A model generated the notes under the pieces. That model did not search any database. It was given only the letters and a program-made list of their open reading frames with translations, and was not told the DNA's origin. From Alphaproteobacteria bacterium (GTDB lineage: Bacteria; Pseudomonadota; Alphaproteobacteria; ATCC43930; CGMCC-115725), in assembly GCA_017353855.1 (NCBI GenBank), contig JAFMSA010000269.1, forward strand, positions 1 through 6,211: a DNA stretch of 6,211 nt, in the 5' to 3' direction. Every line of letters begins with the position of its first letter. Within the stretch, counting starts at the first letter, position 1. Below, piece by piece: positions 5,867 to 6,211 of the stretch. A program made the translations under genes and the position numbers.

Positions 5867-5886
5867 CCGGCCCAACAATAGGCCGG
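5867..5886. repeat. Inverted repeat around the cupin -10 region
   Basis: CCGGCC (5867-5872) and GGCCGG (5881-5886) are perfect 6-bp arms around an 8-nt AT-rich centre. The centre contains the candidate -10 hexamer of the cupin promoter. The layout fits a repressor operator, or a hairpin at the very start of the leader. Confidence 0.4.
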
Positions 5887-5904
5887 CCACCTCGCGCGAA
5901 GCAA
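5875..5904 (-). promoter_or_regulatory. Candidate sigma-70-like promoter for the cupin gene
   Basis: On the minus strand TTGCTT (5899-5904) and TATTGT (5875-5880) are separated by 18 nt. The -10 box keeps four of six consensus bases. It would give a leader of roughly 25-30 nt before the cupin start. The assignment rests on motif inspection alone. Confidence 0.35.
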
Positions 5905-5931
5905 TCTCCGGCGTGCGACCAAGCCCTCACG

Positions 5932-5944
5932 ACCGGGACCCGGT
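5932..5944. repeat. 13-bp palindrome in the cupin upstream region
   Basis: ACCGGGACCCGGT is a perfect dyad with 6-bp arms and a single central base. It lies about 30 nt upstream of the candidate cupin -35 box and about 67 nt beyond the stop of the gene on the right. It could be an operator site or part of a transcript-end structure for the upstream gene. Confidence 0.3.
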
Positions 5945-6010
5945 GTCCCTTGCCGTCATGCACGGGAGGGGGCCTCGAGGGCGTGCGGCTTGCGGGCGAG
6001 CTTGTCCCCG

Positions 6011-6211
6011 CTACCCGAGCGCCTGGCGCAGCTGGCGGCCGACAACGACGAGCATCGCCAGATCGGGGGTGGTCGCAGTGCGCAGTTCTCTGATGAGCGG
6101 CTCGGCAGCGGTGAGCGCCGGCGTGTGGGCCGCCGACCATGCGGCCAGCGGATCGGCCTGCACCCCGAACTCGCTCGCCAGCACGCGCGCGGCGAGATCG
6201 GCCTGCAGAGT
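6011..6211 (-). CDS. C-terminal end of probable NAD-specific glutamate dehydrogenase (partial)
   Basis: Only the last 66 codons and the TAG stop are in the window; the gene continues beyond the right edge. The fragment is helical and alanine/leucine-rich. It ends with 'TTPDLAMLVVVGRQLRQALG' after an 'LAARVLA' helix and an 'ADPLAAW' segment. This resembles the end of the very large (about 1,600-residue) NAD-dependent glutamate dehydrogenases of proteobacteria, which close with a 'DLAMLxVAxRxLR'-like helix. Those enzymes deaminate glutamate to 2-oxoglutarate. The match is by memory of the family pattern, and no catalytic residue is in view. The reading frame itself is well supported. It points the same way as the cupin gene but lies 171 bp upstream of it, so it is probably a separate transcript. 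Confidence 0.6.
   Translation of the reverse strand, partial: TLQADLAARVLASEFGVQADPLAAWSAAHTPALTAAEPLIRELRTATTPDLAMLVVVGRQLRQALG

Noticed and set aside
5760..6140. Minus-strand open frame overlapping the cupin start and the right-hand partial gene
   Set aside because: It is in a different frame from both supported genes and reads as Arg/Pro-rich shadow sequence.
1..6211. CRISPR array, tRNA, rRNA, transposon ends or phage genes
   Set aside because: I looked for regular direct repeats, tRNA-like cloverleafs and transposase motifs on both strands and saw none.

Overview
The window is very GC-rich and densely coding. It looks like a chromosomal catabolic region of a proteobacterium, most probably an alphaproteobacterium. 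That assignment is an inference from base composition, the gene families present and the C-terminus of a probable NAD-specific glutamate dehydrogenase at the right edge. I see no tRNA, rRNA, CRISPR array, transposase or phage gene.

Layout from left to right. Positions 1-240 hold no convincing gene but contain several short perfect hairpins. A class II aldolase/adducin-family protein (241-1020, minus) follows. Then comes a 292-bp spacer with a terminator-like hairpin that points the 'wrong' way (plus strand). Next is a tight two-gene unit on the minus strand: a non-canonical SCP2/lipid-transfer-type thiolase (1711-2877) followed 5 bp later by its DUF35 zinc-ribbon/OB-fold partner (1313-1705). 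Upstream of these, still on the minus strand, is a family III (CaiB/BaiF) CoA-transferase (3008-4186). An 88-bp divergent spacer separates it from an alpha-methylacyl-CoA racemase (4275-5420, plus, probable TTG start). The racemase converges, with a 2-bp gap, on a small cupin (5423-5839, minus) that strongly resembles manganese-dependent bacterial hydroxynitrile-lyase-like cupins. The right end carries the last 66 codons of the probable glutamate dehydrogenase (6011-6211, minus), which is probably housekeeping and unrelated.

How the genes may work together (inference): the CoA-transferase would load an acid as its CoA thioester, and the racemase would set the stereochemistry of a 2-methyl-branched acyl-CoA. 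The thiolase-like/DUF35 pair would make or break a carbon-carbon bond on a CoA ester. This pair lacks the thiolase nucleophilic cysteine and resembles the Ltp2-ChsH2 retro-aldolase of steroid side-chain degradation. The class II aldolase-family protein and the cupin could act on smaller fragments or be stand-alone. No acyl-CoA dehydrogenase, hydratase or regulator lies in the window, so the pathway is incomplete here and the substrate cannot be named. All individual families are known; the combination and the altered active sites are the interesting part.
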